64,000 nucleotides of DNA from positions 2,294,001-2,358,000 of the forward strand of contig NZ_CP069159.1 in the NCBI RefSeq assembly GCF_016811995.1, read 5' to 3'. Shown one piece after another: positions 37,261 to 47,114 of the stretch. The notes below the pieces were generated by a model. That model made no database searches, was not told the origin of the DNA, and saw nothing but the letters and a program-made list of their open reading frames with translations. Positions within the stretch are counted from its first letter, which is position 1. Each line of letters opens with the position of its first letter. Source of the stretch: Citrobacter sp. R56. GTDB lineage: Bacteria > Pseudomonadota > Gammaproteobacteria > Enterobacterales > Enterobacteriaceae. Both the position numbers and the translations under genes were made by a program.

Positions 37261-38652
37261 TCAGACAATGCCGGTGGCGTAAAAGACGCCGATAACAAAC
37301 AGTACGGCCAGACTTTTAATCACGGTGATGGCAAAAATCCCGCCGTAAGCCTGACGATGACTCAATCCGGTGATCGCCAGCAGCGTAATCACCGCCCCGT
37401 TGTGCGGCAGCGTGTCCATACCGCCACTGGCCATTGAGGCCACGCGGTGTAGCACTTCCAGCGGAATGTTCGCCGCGTTCGCCGCCGCAATAAAGGTGTC
37501 GGACATCGCGGCCAGGGCGATACTCATCCCACCCGATGCCGAGCCGGTGATCCCGGCAAGCGTGGTGACGCTAATGGCTTCGTTGAGCAGCGGATCAGGA
37601 ATCGCCGCCAGCGCTTTCGACAACACCAGAAAACCCGGCAGGGCGGCGATAACGGCGCCGAAACCATATTCTGATGCCGTATTCATTGCCGCCAGAATGG
37701 CGCCGCCAACCGCGGTTTTACTGCCTTCCGCCATGCGGCCATGAATATTGCGATAACCGAACACCACCACCAGGATGATCCCGGAAATCAGCGCCGCTTC
37801 AACGGCCCAAATCGCAGTGATTTTGCCCACTTCGGTGGTGATCGGCTTGGCAAGGCCAGGAAGTTCCAGCTGATGCGTCGCACCGTACCACTTCGGGATC
37901 CAGCGGGTAAACAACAGGTTAAACACCCCCACCAGAATCAGTGGCGAAATCGCAATGATCGGGTTTGGCAGATTAATATTATCCGGCGTTTCCGGTTCAT
38001 TGAGCAGGTTGCTACCGTACCCTTCGTTTTTCGCCTGCGCTTTGCGACGCTGGCGTTCCAGATAAAAAAGCCCGACGCAGATGATAAACAGCGAGCCAAT
38101 TAATCCGAGCCAGGGCGCTGCCCAGGCATTGGTGCCAAAAAAGCTGGTCGGGATGATGTTCTGGATCTGCGGCGTTCCCGGCAGGGCATCCATCGTGAAG
38201 GAAAACGCCCCCAGCGCCACCGTTGCCGGGATCAGGCGTTTAGGAATATTGCTTTGTCTGAACAGTTCCGCGGCAAACGGATACACCGCAAATGCCACCA
38301 CAAACAGCGACACCCCGCCGTAGGTCAGCAGCGCACAGACCAGCACAATCACCGGAATGGCATGCCGCCGGCCCAGAATGTTGATTGCCGCAGCGACAAT
38401 CGAGCGGGAAAAACCAGACAATTCGATCAACTTGCCAAACACGGCGCCCAGTAAGAAGACGGGGAAGTAGAGTTTTACAAAGCCGACCATTTTCTCCATG
38501 AATAAACCGGTAAAGGTCGGGCCAACGGCGCTCGGATCCGTCAACAGAACAGCGCCTAATGCCGCGATGGGGGCAAACAGGATGACGCTGTATCCACGAT
38601 AGGCTGCCAGCATTAGCAGGCCTAACGCGGCCAGGGCGATTAACACACTCAT
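37261..38652 (-). CDS. GntP-family permease, likely 3-hydroxybutyrate/acetoacetate uptake
   Basis: A 463-residue inner-membrane transporter of the gluconate:H+ symporter (GntP) family with many hydrophobic helices. Conserved areas include FLLGAVFGKLIELSGFSRSI, TYGGVSLFVVAFAVYPFAAELF and SGSASGGMSIALAAMSDTF. The ATG at 38652 follows AGGAG; the in-frame TTG one codon earlier is rejected. Flanked by 3-hydroxybutyrate dehydrogenase and beta-oxidation-type genes, it probably imports a ketone body rather than a sugar acid. The substrate is inferred from context only. Confidence 0.8.
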   Translation of the reverse strand: MSVLIALAALGLLMLAAYRGYSVILFAPIAALGAVLLTDPSAVGPTFTGLFMEKMVGFVKLYFPVFLLGAVFGKLIELSGFSRSIVAAAINILGRRHAIPVIVLVCALLTYGGVSLFVVAFAVYPFAAELFRQSNIPKRLIPATVALGAFSFTMDALPGTPQIQNIIPTSFFGTNAWAAPWLGLIGSLFIICVGLFYLERQRRKAQAKNEGYGSNLLNEPETPDNINLPNPIIAISPLILVGVFNLLFTRWIPKWYGATHQLELPGLAKPITTEVGKITAIWAVEAALISGIILVVVFGYRNIHGRMAEGSKTAVGGAILAAMNTASEYGFGAVIAALPGFLVLSKALAAIPDPLLNEAISVTTLAGITGSASGGMSIALAAMSDTFIAAANAANIPLEVLHRVASMASGGMDTLPHNGAVITLLAITGLSHRQAYGGIFAITVIKSLAVLFVIGVFYATGIV

Positions 38653-38698
38653 CAAGACTCCTCAGTATCATTGTTATAGTGGGGTACAGAAAGAGAAG

Positions 38699-39622
38699 TT
38701 ACGGCTTTAAGGCAAAGCGCAGTTGATGCTCCCGACGCTGCTGGATGTACTCCTTACGGGCGTCATCCCAACGATAAAATCCCTGACCGCTGCGTAGGCC
38801 AGTCTCACCACGTGCCACTTTTTCCGTGATCAGCGACAGCATGTCGCTACCGGTTGCCAGTTCAGGCAGCAGATGCCGACAGATATCCTGCACCGTGGCA
38901 AGACCGGTCATGTCTGCGGCCTCCAGCGGCCCCACCATGGCATAACGGCGACCTAACGACGCGCGCATCACCTGATCAACCACCTCGGCGCTGGCGATCC
39001 CGCTCTTCACGATATGCAGTGCTTCACGCAGCAGGGCGAATTGCAGACGATTACCGACAAAGCCGGGCGCGGCGCGATCAAGCACCACCGCTTCCAGTTG
39101 CATGTCGAGCAGGAGATGTTGCAGCCAGCCCGTCAGCTCTGGCCGGGTGGCGCTGCCGGGCACAATTTCGACCAGCGGGATAAAGTGGGGTGGATGCCAG
39201 AAATGGGCAATCAGCAAGCGTTCAGGGTGCTTCAGGGGCGCGGCCAGCGCGTCCGGCGGCAAACCGCTGGTGTTACTGGCGATCACCGTGTCGGGATCGA
39301 TGCACGCTTCCAGCTGTGCATACAGCGCATGTTTAAGCTCGAGCCGTTCAGGAATGGCCTCGATCAGAACCTGCGAGGAGGCGACATCCTGAAGCGTAGT
39401 GGTGCCTTTGAGTCGGCGAATCACCGCCGTTTTATGCTCGGGCGAAAACTGCCCGGTGGCGTTCAGCTCATCAAGAATCGAACCTGCAACGGCGCTAATT
39501 TCGGCAATTCTGGCGCTATCGGTATCAAACAGCCAGACTTCATGCCCGTAACGGGCAAAGTGGGTGGCAATCCCGACGCCCATCAATCCCGCCCCGAGGA
39601 CGGCGAAGTGGTTACTTTGCAT
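38699..39622 (-). CDS. 3-hydroxyacyl-CoA dehydrogenase family protein
   Basis: A 307-residue enzyme with the N-terminal NAD motif [26 protein letters not shown] and the C-terminal 3HCDH domain, including [43 protein letters not shown] (His and Glu of the catalytic dyad) and [17 protein letters not shown]. It likely acts on 3-hydroxybutyryl-CoA or a related acid. The ATG at 39622 overlaps the thiolase gene by 11 bases. The HPPHF and SNTSGL variants resemble the lambda-crystallin/carnitine-dehydrogenase-like branch, so the exact substrate is uncertain. Confidence 0.82.
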   Translation of the reverse strand: MQSNHFAVLGAGLMGVGIATHFARYGHEVWLFDTDSARIAEISAVAGSILDELNATGQFSPEHKTAVIRRLKGTTTLQDVASSQVLIEAIPERLELKHALYAQLEACIDPDTVIASNTSGLPPDALAAPLKHPERLLIAHFWHPPHFIPLVEIVPGSATRPELTGWLQHLLLDMQLEAVVLDRAAPGFVGNRLQFALLREALHIVKSGIASAEVVDQVMRASLGRRYAMVGPLEAADMTGLATVQDICRHLLPELATGSDMLSLITEKVARGETGLRSGQGFYRWDDARKEYIQQRREHQLRFALKP

Positions 39623-40817
39623 GATGGGCTCCCGTTGGGCGTTCCACCGCCAGCGCCACGCCCTGGCCGCCGCCGACGCACAGCGTCGCCAGCCCTTTGT
39701 CAACATCACGGCGCGCCATTTCGTGCAGCAACGTCACCAGAATACGGCAGCCGGATGCACCGATAGGATGGCCCAGCGCAATCGCACCGCCGTTGACGTT
39801 GACCTTGTCACTGTCCCATTGCAGCGAATCGCCGACCGCCAGTGCCTGGGCGGCAAAGGCTTCATTGGCTTCGATAAGATCAACGTCGTTAAGCGCCCAG
39901 CCTGCACGGGACAAGCACTCGATACTGGCATTCACCGGCCCGATCCCCATGATCGACGGGTCAACGCCGGAAACCGCATAACCGGAGATGCGAGCGAGAA
40001 CCGGCAGATTCAGCGCTTGCGCTTTACGAGCGCTCATCATCATCACCGCCGCCGCGCCGTCGTTGAGAGAAGAGGCATTTCCCGCCGTGACGGTGCCAGT
40101 TCCCGGGCGAAACGCCGGTTTGAGCTGTGCCAGTTTTTCGGCGGCGGTATCCGGTCTTGGTTGCTCATCGGTAGTGACCAGACGCGGCGGTTTTTTACCC
40201 TGCGGAACGCTCACTGGGGTGATTTCCTCAATAAAGCGCCCGGATTCCATCGCGGCGGCCGCCTGTTTCTGCGAGCGCAGGGCGAAGGCGTCCTGGCGCT
40301 CACGGCTAATGGCGAACCTTTCCGCCAGATTTTCGGCGGTAATACCCATATGGTAATCGTTGAAGGCATCCCACAACCCGTCATGCACCACGCTGTCTTT
40401 CAGACTGGTGTGACCCAGGCGTAATCCGGCGCGGGCGCCGTCGAGAAAATAGGGGGCATTGCTCATGCTTTCCTGTCCCCCGGCAATGACAATTTCCGCA
40501 TCGCCGCAACGAATCGCTTGCGCGGCCTGCTGTACCGCTTTTAGCCCGGAGCCGCAGACCAGATTGACGGTCACGGCGGGGGTTGTGACGGGTAAACCGG
40601 CGTTTAACGCACTCTGTCTGGCGGGGTTTTGTCCGCTGCCGGTGGTGAGTACCTGACCAAAAATCACTTCATCAATCAGTTCAGGCGAAACAGCGGTTTT
40701 CTCCAGCAAGGCCTTAATGACCGCCGCGCCGAGGTCGACAGCGGAAAGGGGCGCCAGTGCGCCATGAAAACTGCCAATCGGTGTCCGCGTTGCCGCGACA
40801 ATAACAACGTCCTGCAT
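39612..40817 (-). CDS. Acetyl-CoA acetyltransferase (thiolase)
   Basis: A 401-residue thiolase II that cleaves acetoacetyl-CoA to two acetyl-CoA in the catabolic direction. Active-site parts are all visible: the acyl-enzyme Cys in [12 protein letters not shown] (about residue 89), [12 protein letters not shown], the His in [19 protein letters not shown] and the C-terminal [10 protein letters not shown] Cys. The AAGGAGAAC-like site (GAGGAGAACATC) precedes ATG at 40817. Position between the CoA-transferase and the dehydrogenase indicates ketone-body breakdown. Confidence 0.92.
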   Translation of the reverse strand: MQDVVIVAATRTPIGSFHGALAPLSAVDLGAAVIKALLEKTAVSPELIDEVIFGQVLTTGSGQNPARQSALNAGLPVTTPAVTVNLVCGSGLKAVQQAAQAIRCGDAEIVIAGGQESMSNAPYFLDGARAGLRLGHTSLKDSVVHDGLWDAFNDYHMGITAENLAERFAISRERQDAFALRSQKQAAAAMESGRFIEEITPVSVPQGKKPPRLVTTDEQPRPDTAAEKLAQLKPAFRPGTGTVTAGNASSLNDGAAAVMMMSARKAQALNLPVLARISGYAVSGVDPSIMGIGPVNASIECLSRAGWALNDVDLIEANEAFAAQALAVGDSLQWDSDKVNVNGGAIALGHPIGASGCRILVTLLHEMARRDVDKGLATLCVGGGQGVALAVERPTGAHHAK

Positions 40818-40827
40818 GATGTTCTCC

Positions 40828-41484
40828 TCAGGCAAAGTGCATTTCAGGAACCTGATCCGCAACGATCAGCTTGCCTGCGGTTTTCTCAATGATTTCTTCC
40901 ACGCTGACGCCAGGTGCTCGTTCACGCAGAATGAACGCACCATCGGCGATGTCGAGCAACGCCAGGTCGGTCAGAACACGTTTGATACATCCCACGCCGG
41001 TCAGCGGCAGGGTGCAGGCGGGCAGTAATTTGGATTCGCCGTTTTTGGAGGCGTGGGTCATGACGACGATGATGTTCTCGGCGCCGGCAACCAAATCCAT
41101 TGCGCCGCCCATTCCTTTCACCATCTTGCCGGGGATCATCCACGAGGCGATGCTGCCGTTGACGTCTACCTCAAACGCGCCGAGCACCGTCAGATCGACG
41201 TGACCGCCACGGATCATGGCGAACGACTGCGCCGAGTCGAAAATCGCCGCCCCTTTGCGGGCCGTCACGGTCTGTTTCCCGGCATTGATCATGTCGGCAT
41301 CGAGTTCCCTTTCGGTCGGAAATGCCCCCATACCCAGCAAACCGTTTTCTGACTGCAACATCACGTCCATTCCGTCGGGAATATAGTTCGCGACCAGCGT
41401 AGGGATGCCAATCCCCAGATTAACGTAGTAACCGTCGCGCAGTTCGCGGGCGACACGCATCGCCATTTGTTCACGCGTTAACAT
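40828..41484 (-). CDS. 3-oxoacid CoA-transferase, subunit B
   Basis: A 218-residue beta subunit. The catalytic glutamate lies in [10 protein letters not shown] (about residue 47), preceded by [17 protein letters not shown] and followed by [15 protein letters not shown], all diagnostic of the succinyl-CoA:acetoacetate transferase type. It activates acetoacetate to acetoacetyl-CoA with subunit A. It starts 2 bases after subunit A stops. Confidence 0.92.
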   Translation of the reverse strand: MLTREQMAMRVARELRDGYYVNLGIGIPTLVANYIPDGMDVMLQSENGLLGMGAFPTERELDADMINAGKQTVTARKGAAIFDSAQSFAMIRGGHVDLTVLGAFEVDVNGSIASWMIPGKMVKGMGGAMDLVAGAENIIVVMTHASKNGESKLLPACTLPLTGVGCIKRVLTDLALLDIADGAFILRERAPGVSVEEIIEKTAGKLIVADQVPEMHFA

Positions 41485-41486
41485 GG

Positions 41487-42194
41487 TCAGACTCCTTGGG
41501 CCCGCAGGGTGCGTTGTTCAATACGTTTCTCGAAATGCCCCTGGATAATGCGGTTGACGAAAATACCGGGGGTATGGATGGCGGCGGGATCAAGCTCGCC
41601 GGGAGGGACAATCTCTTCTACTTCCACCACCGTGATTCGCCCGGCGGCGGCCACTAAGGGATTGAAGTTTTGCGCGGTATGGCGGTAAATCACGTTCCCG
41701 TACCAGTCGGCTTTCCAGCCTTTAACCAACGCGAAATCACCGGTGATCGCCCGTTCCATGATGTAAGGACGACCATCAAATTCGCGCACCTCTTTACCTT
41801 CAGCGACGGGCGTACCGTAGCCGGTAGCGGTAAAGAAGGCAGGAATGCCCGCGCCGCCAGCACGCAGTTGCTCAGCCAGCGTGCCTTGCGGGGTCAGCAC
41901 GGCATCCAGTTCGCCGCTCAATACCTGCTTTTCGAACAGCGCATTTTCACCGACATACGAGGCAACGACTTTGCGTACCTGGCGGTTGTCCAGCAGAACG
42001 CCAAGCCCGAAACCGTCCACGCCGCAGTTATTCGACACGACCGTTAACCCCTGAACACCCCGGCGACGAACCTCCTCGATCAGGTTCTCCGGAATGCCGC
42101 ATAAACCAAACCCGCCCGCCAGCAGCGTCATGTTGTCGGTCAGTCCTTCCAGTGCCTCTTTATAGGTGGCAACCCGTTTATCCAGTCCAGCCAT
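41487..42194 (-). CDS. 3-oxoacid CoA-transferase, subunit A
   Basis: A 235-residue alpha subunit with [42 protein letters not shown] and [27 protein letters not shown], typical of ScoA/PcaI-type subunits and closer to these than to E. coli AtoD. ATG at 42194 follows GGAGGGGC. It is the promoter-proximal gene of the operon, divergent from the LysR regulator at 42337 with 142 bases between. Confidence 0.92.
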   Translation of the reverse strand: MAGLDKRVATYKEALEGLTDNMTLLAGGFGLCGIPENLIEEVRRRGVQGLTVVSNNCGVDGFGLGVLLDNRQVRKVVASYVGENALFEKQVLSGELDAVLTPQGTLAEQLRAGGAGIPAFFTATGYGTPVAEGKEVREFDGRPYIMERAITGDFALVKGWKADWYGNVIYRHTAQNFNPLVAAAGRITVVEVEEIVPPGELDPAAIHTPGIFVNRIIQGHFEKRIEQRTLRAQGV

Positions 42195-42336
42195 ACACTT
42201 GCCCCTCCTGTTAACCTTGCCGACATCATTAGGGGCGAAAAATAATTTGTTAATTTTAAATTTGTGACTCACTCATTTGGTTTTTTTATCAATTTAATGT
42301 TAATTAAACGTATTCAATAGGTTAAAGAGAAGAAAA

Positions 42337-43227
42337 ATGAGAATGAGCATCAAACAGTTACGCGCGTTTTTAGCGGTAGCTCACACTCTTAATTTTGCTC
42401 ATGCCAGTGACCGGCTGAATATGTCGCAACCCGCACTGAGTCTGGCCATTAAAGGGCTGGAAGAGGCGCTTGGTGGGGCGCTCCTGTTGCGAACGACCCG
42501 TAAAGTCACGCTAACCCAGGAAGGGGAAACGTTTCTGACGATGGCGCGACAGCTGCTCGCCGACTGGGAAAACACCGAAGAGGCGATGCGTCAGCGGTTT
42601 ACCTTACAGCGTGGAAAAGTCTCCGTGGCCGCCATGCCGTCATTTGCCGCCAACGTTTTACCGCCGGTGCTGAAAACCTTTCGCGATCGCTATTCCGGGA
42701 TCAATGTCACCGTCCACGATGTGATCAATGAACAGGTGATTGAGATGGTCAGTGAAGGGCGGGTGGAGATGGGCATTGCGTTTGAACCGGAATTCTCCGG
42801 GCACCTCCATTTTACGCCGCTGGGGATGGATCGCTTCATCGCCATTGTTCCGCCCGACAGTAAACTTGCCACCCGTGAACGCATTTGCTGGCGAGAGCTG
42901 CTGAGTCTGGATTTCATTGCGTTGCAGCGTCCCTCGGCGGTTCGCCTGATGTTAGAAGAGAAGCTGGCGCAAAGCGGTCGACCGCTGGAAGTGGCGCTCG
43001 AAAGCCACCAACTGGTGACTATCGGGCGGCTGGTGGCGAACGGGTTAGGCGGCAGCGCGGTACCGGCGTTATGTCGCACCCAAATGACCGAACTGGGCGC
43101 GACCTGTCTGGATCTCGACGGGCCGGTGATCGAGCGTCGTGTAGGGGTGCTGTGCGCGGCGCATCAAAAACTGTCAACGGCGGCCCAGGCGCTGATGGAA
43201 ACCCTGAAAAAGGCCTACAACGCCTGA
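42337..43227 (+). CDS. LysR-family regulator of the ketone-body operon
   Basis: A 296-residue regulator: winged helix-turn-helix at residues 4-63 (LRAFLAVAHTLNFAHASDRLNMSQPALSLAIKGLEEALGG) and a periplasmic-binding-like effector domain. Start at 42337 follows AAAGAGAAG; a second ATG two codons later is possible. It is divergent from the CoA-transferase genes, so it most likely controls that operon. Its stop is only 13 bases from the convergent ddpF stop. Confidence 0.87.
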   Translation: MRMSIKQLRAFLAVAHTLNFAHASDRLNMSQPALSLAIKGLEEALGGALLLRTTRKVTLTQEGETFLTMARQLLADWENTEEAMRQRFTLQRGKVSVAAMPSFAANVLPPVLKTFRDRYSGINVTVHDVINEQVIEMVSEGRVEMGIAFEPEFSGHLHFTPLGMDRFIAIVPPDSKLATRERICWRELLSLDFIALQRPSAVRLMLEEKLAQSGRPLEVALESHQLVTIGRLVANGLGGSAVPALCRTQMTELGATCLDLDGPVIERRVGVLCAAHQKLSTAAQALMETLKKAYNA

Positions 43228-43240
43228 CGCAGAGCGGGCA

Positions 43241-44179
43241 TCAACGATCCTCAAGCGCCCGCCAACACCGCACATCGCGGCCCGACTCTTGCGGGAGTAG
43301 CGCCTGCTTTTTCTCGCATCCCTGCGTCGCTAACGGGCAACGGTCGCGAAAAAAACAGCCCTGCGGCAGGGTGCGATTGCCGGGAAGTTCGGTTTTGCGC
43401 AACACGAGATCTTCCGCCAGCGGTGCGCCTGTTTTCGGTACTGAATCAAGTAACAATCGTGTATAGGGATGCGCGGGCGAAGTTAACACCTGTCGTGCAT
43501 CACCCAGTTCAACAATTTGCCCGAGATACATCACCGCGACGCGATCGCTCATGTGCCTGACCACCGAAACGTTATGTGAGATCAACACATAAGTCAGGTT
43601 TCTGCGGGCCTGGAGAGAAACCAGCAGATTGAGGATTTGCGCCTGTACGGAGATATCCAGCGCCGACGTGGGTTCATCCAGCACAATCACATCTGGCTCA
43701 GAGGAGAGCGCCCGCGCGATAGCGATACGCTGGCGTTGCCCACCGGAAAACGCATGGGGAAGACGGTCGAGATACTCCGGACGAATGCCCACCAACAGCG
43801 CCAGCTCTTCTGCCAGCGCACGGCGTTCCCGCTCGCTGTTGTGTTTTTGGATCCAGACCGGTTCGGTAATGATCCGCCAGATCGGCAATCGGGGGTCGAG
43901 CGAGGAGAGCGGGTCCTGAAACACCATCTGCATCCCCTTGTTTGATCCACGCCCCCGGGAGCATTGCCCCTGACTGGGTTTCAGCATCCCCATCAACAGC
44001 TGCGCCAGCGTGCTTTTGCCGCAGCCTGACTCTCCGACAATGCCGAGGGTTTCGCCTTCGCGGATCTGCAAATCCAGTCCGTTCAGGGCGTGAACCCGTT
44101 CGGTGACGCGCCCCAGCCAGTTGCTGCGGGCCGGGAAATTGACGTGCACATCCTGTAACGCCAGTAAAATATCAGACAT
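43241..44179 (-). CDS. ddpF: DdpF, dipeptide ABC transporter ATPase
   Basis: A 312-residue ATPase of the oligopeptide transporter type: Walker A GESGCGKST (about residue 50), signature FSGGQRQRIAIARAL, Walker B VIVLDEPTSALD and a C-terminal oligopeptide/dipeptide transporter extension with cysteines (CFFRDRCPLATQGC). Together with DdpD it powers uptake of D-Ala-D-Ala. The ATG at 44179 overlaps ddpD by 8 bases. Last gene of the operon. Confidence 0.94.
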   Translation of the reverse strand: MSDILLALQDVHVNFPARSNWLGRVTERVHALNGLDLQIREGETLGIVGESGCGKSTLAQLLMGMLKPSQGQCSRGRGSNKGMQMVFQDPLSSLDPRLPIWRIITEPVWIQKHNSERERRALAEELALLVGIRPEYLDRLPHAFSGGQRQRIAIARALSSEPDVIVLDEPTSALDISVQAQILNLLVSLQARRNLTYVLISHNVSVVRHMSDRVAVMYLGQIVELGDARQVLTSPAHPYTRLLLDSVPKTGAPLAEDLVLRKTELPGNRTLPQGCFFRDRCPLATQGCEKKQALLPQESGRDVRCWRALEDR

Positions 44180-45158
44180 GCGTTGTCTCCAGTTGCGGAT
44201 ACCAGCAGGCAGATTGCTGCGTCGTGTCGCCTGTGCGGCGCATCGGCGGGATAACATCACACTGCTGTCCGGCGGCGAAACAGCGCTCGCGGAAGGCGCA
44301 TCCGGTGGGTAAATGGGTGAGATTCGGTACCGTTCCGGGGATCGCGGGCAGCGCCTGGCGAGGCTGGCCGTGTTCCGGGGCGCATTTCAACAAACCGATA
44401 GAGTAAGGATGCGTGGGATGGCGAATCACGTTTTCCGTCGGACCGCTTTCGATAACGCTGCCGGCATACATGACATACAGCCTGTCGCACAGTTGCGATA
44501 CCACCGCCATATCATGGCTGATAAACAGCACGGCAGTGCCGCTGGCGCGCGCTTTATGTTTGAGTAAGCGCAACACCTGAAGTTGAACCGTCACATCCAG
44601 CGCGGTGGTGGGTTCATCGGCAATGATCAGTTCCGGCTCGCAGGAGAAGGCCAGTGCTATCATCACACGCTGGCGCATACCGCCGGAAAGCTCAAACGGA
44701 AATCGCGACATCACCTGAGCGGCGTCCGGAATTTGCATCTCTTCCAGCAGGGCGATGGCTTTCTGCCGCGCATCGTAACGGCGCATTGGCTGGTGGTGGC
44801 GGATCACTTCCACCATCTGTTGCCCAATGCGTCGGGTCGGATTCAGTGCGGTCATCGGCTCCTGGAATATCATCGCCACCCGCGCGCCACGCCACTGGCG
44901 CATCTGTTTTTCACTGGCGTTCAGGACATCTTCACCCAGTAATGAGACGCGTCCCTGATGAATGCGATAACTGCCTTCCGGCAGCAAACGCATCGCCAGC
45001 ATCGCGGTCACCGATTTACCGGAGCCCGACTCGCCAACCACGCCAACAATTTCGCCACGCTGAATATGCAGCGACACTCGGTTCAGGGCATGAACCTCGC
45101 TTTTATAGCCCGGAAAACTCAAATGCAGATCTTCAATTTCCAGTACGGGTTGCGTCAT
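44172..45158 (-). CDS. ddpD: DdpD, dipeptide ABC transporter ATPase
   Basis: A 328-residue ATPase with GESGSGKS (about residue 42), [16 protein letters not shown] and [16 protein letters not shown], plus the C-terminal cysteine region ([14 protein letters not shown]) of oligopeptide transporters. Overlaps ddpC by 4 bases and ddpF by 8, indicating tight translational coupling. Confidence 0.94.
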   Translation of the reverse strand: MTQPVLEIEDLHLSFPGYKSEVHALNRVSLHIQRGEIVGVVGESGSGKSVTAMLAMRLLPEGSYRIHQGRVSLLGEDVLNASEKQMRQWRGARVAMIFQEPMTALNPTRRIGQQMVEVIRHHQPMRRYDARQKAIALLEEMQIPDAAQVMSRFPFELSGGMRQRVMIALAFSCEPELIIADEPTTALDVTVQLQVLRLLKHKARASGTAVLFISHDMAVVSQLCDRLYVMYAGSVIESGPTENVIRHPTHPYSIGLLKCAPEHGQPRQALPAIPGTVPNLTHLPTGCAFRERCFAAGQQCDVIPPMRRTGDTTQQSACWYPQLETTHV

Positions 45159-46051
45159 GACTGTTTTCCTCCGGCTTTGGGGTCCAGCAGATCGCGAATA
45201 CCGTCGCCAAACAGATTAAATCCCACGGCAGTGATGAGGATCGCCGCGCCCGGGAAGGCGCAATACCACCACTGGTCGAGAACATAATTACGGCCAATCG
45301 CCACCATCGCTCCCCATTCTGCACTCGGCTGTTGTGCGCCGAGGCCAATAAAGCCCAGCGTCGCGGCCATCAGGATCGCGCTGCCGATATCCAGCGAAGC
45401 CTGAACAATCAGCGGCGGCAGCGAATTGCGCAAAATATGCCAGCTGATCAGATGCCAGCGTGATGCGCCATAGGTTCGTGCAGCCTGCACATAAGCGTAC
45501 TGACGGACCACCAGCGTTTGTCCGCGCGCGAGGCGCACATAAAACGGGATACGGACGATGGCGATCGCCATCATGGCGTTAAACAGACTGGGGCCGAGGG
45601 CGGCCGCCAGCGCCATGGTGAGCACCAGCGAGGGAATCGACAACATAATGTCCATCATGCGCATGATGACGGCATCGGCACGCCCTCCCATCACGCCCGA
45701 TAAACAGCCGAGCAGCGAACCAATGCCGCCCGCAATACCGACCACCACCAGACCGGCAACGATAGACTGCTGGCTGCCCACCAGAACGCGGCTGAACAGA
45801 TCGCGTCCGACTTCATCGGTGCCAAACCAGTGGCTGGCAGAAGGCGCCAGCAGGCGGGCGGTTAAATCGATGGCGTTCGGGTTATAGGGCGCGACCCACG
45901 GCGAAAGCACCATCAACAGCAGCATCAGAACGATAATGACGCCGCCAATCAGCGTCAGCGGACTGCCTTTGATAAGCCACCACAACTTCGCCCAGTCGGT
46001 GCGACGGCGGGTGGTTTGCGGTGGCGTCTGCGTTTCCTCGGTTAACATCAT
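45155..46051 (-). CDS. ddpC: DdpC, dipeptide ABC transporter permease
   Basis: A 298-residue inner-membrane permease (BPD_transp_1 type, OppC-like N-terminal region) with the EAA-like loop QAARTYGASRWHLISWHILRNSLPPL that contacts the ATPases. About six hydrophobic helices. The ATG at 46051 overlaps the ddpB stop as ATGA; a second ATG at 46048 is possible. Length equals E. coli DdpC. Confidence 0.94.
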   Translation of the reverse strand: MMLTEETQTPPQTTRRRTDWAKLWWLIKGSPLTLIGGVIIVLMLLLMVLSPWVAPYNPNAIDLTARLLAPSASHWFGTDEVGRDLFSRVLVGSQQSIVAGLVVVGIAGGIGSLLGCLSGVMGGRADAVIMRMMDIMLSIPSLVLTMALAAALGPSLFNAMMAIAIVRIPFYVRLARGQTLVVRQYAYVQAARTYGASRWHLISWHILRNSLPPLIVQASLDIGSAILMAATLGFIGLGAQQPSAEWGAMVAIGRNYVLDQWWYCAFPGAAILITAVGFNLFGDGIRDLLDPKAGGKQS

Positions 46052-47070
46052 TCAGCACCTCCGCGACCAATTCGGGGATCGATCCACAGGTAAAGTAAAT
46101 CCACGAGCAGATTTACCAGTACGTAAGCAAAAGAGACCACCACGGCAAAGCCCATCACGGCGGGGAAGTCGAGTGCCTGGATAGAGGTCACGACCCAGGC
46201 GCCCATCCCCGGCCAGGCAAACACCGTTTCGGTGAGTACCGCGCCATAGAGCAAGTCGCCCAACGCCAGTCCCAGAACGGTAATGGACGGGATCAACGCG
46301 TTAGGCAGCGCATAACACAACACGATGTACCAGCCTGGCAGGCCGCTGGCGCGCGCCGTACGAATATAATCCTCGCTCAGTTGTTCCAGCATCGCGGAGC
46401 GAATTTGGCGCGCCACAATGCCCAGATGCACAAAAGCGAGGGTCAGGGCGGGTAAAATCAGGTGCTGCAGTGCATTGAAAAAGACCTCGCCATTGCCTTC
46501 CAGCAGGGCATCGATCAGATAAAAACCGGTGACGTGATTCGGCGGGTCCAGCCAGTCATCAAGCCGTCCGCCGCCAGGCAGGATTTGCAGGTGACCGTAA
46601 AACAGCACAATCACGCCAAGCCCCAGCCAGAACGCCGGGGTTGAAATACCGGTAATGGCCATCAGACGCACCAGATGATCCAGCCAACGGTTGCGCCAGA
46701 CGGCGGATAAAATGCCCAGCGGAATGCCGATAACCAACGCCAGCAGCAGCGAGCAAAACGCCAGTTCCAGCGTGGCGGGGAAGAAGACGCGCAGTTCGTC
46801 CATCACCGGGCGTCCGGTACGAATCGAGGTGCCCAGATCGCCATGAAAGAGATCGCTCACATAGCGAAAGAACTGGATATACAGCGGCTGGTTAAGCCCT
46901 AACTGCTGGCGAATATTCTCCACAATCTCGTCGCTGGCGCGATCGCCTGCCAGCAAGCGCGCAGGGTCGCCAGGAATCAGATGTGAAATAATAAAGGTAA
47001 TCACGCAAACCCCAGCGACTACCAGGACGAGTCCCCAGCATCGCTGACGTAAAATGGACCAGAACGTCAT
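46048..47070 (-). CDS. ddpB: DdpB, dipeptide ABC transporter permease
   Basis: A 340-residue OppB-type permease. It begins with a membrane helix and the IPGDPARLLAGDRAS loop, then a six-helix core with the EAA loop TARASGLPGWYIVLCYALPNALIPS. Length equals E. coli DdpB. It follows ddpA by 44 bases. Confidence 0.94.
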   Translation of the reverse strand: MTFWSILRQRCWGLVLVVAGVCVITFIISHLIPGDPARLLAGDRASDEIVENIRQQLGLNQPLYIQFFRYVSDLFHGDLGTSIRTGRPVMDELRVFFPATLELAFCSLLLALVIGIPLGILSAVWRNRWLDHLVRLMAITGISTPAFWLGLGVIVLFYGHLQILPGGGRLDDWLDPPNHVTGFYLIDALLEGNGEVFFNALQHLILPALTLAFVHLGIVARQIRSAMLEQLSEDYIRTARASGLPGWYIVLCYALPNALIPSITVLGLALGDLLYGAVLTETVFAWPGMGAWVVTSIQALDFPAVMGFAVVVSFAYVLVNLLVDLLYLWIDPRIGRGGAE

Positions 47071-47114
47071 TGGCTTCCCCTTGCGGAGCCTGTACGGCTC
47101 CGCATCAACGTGGC

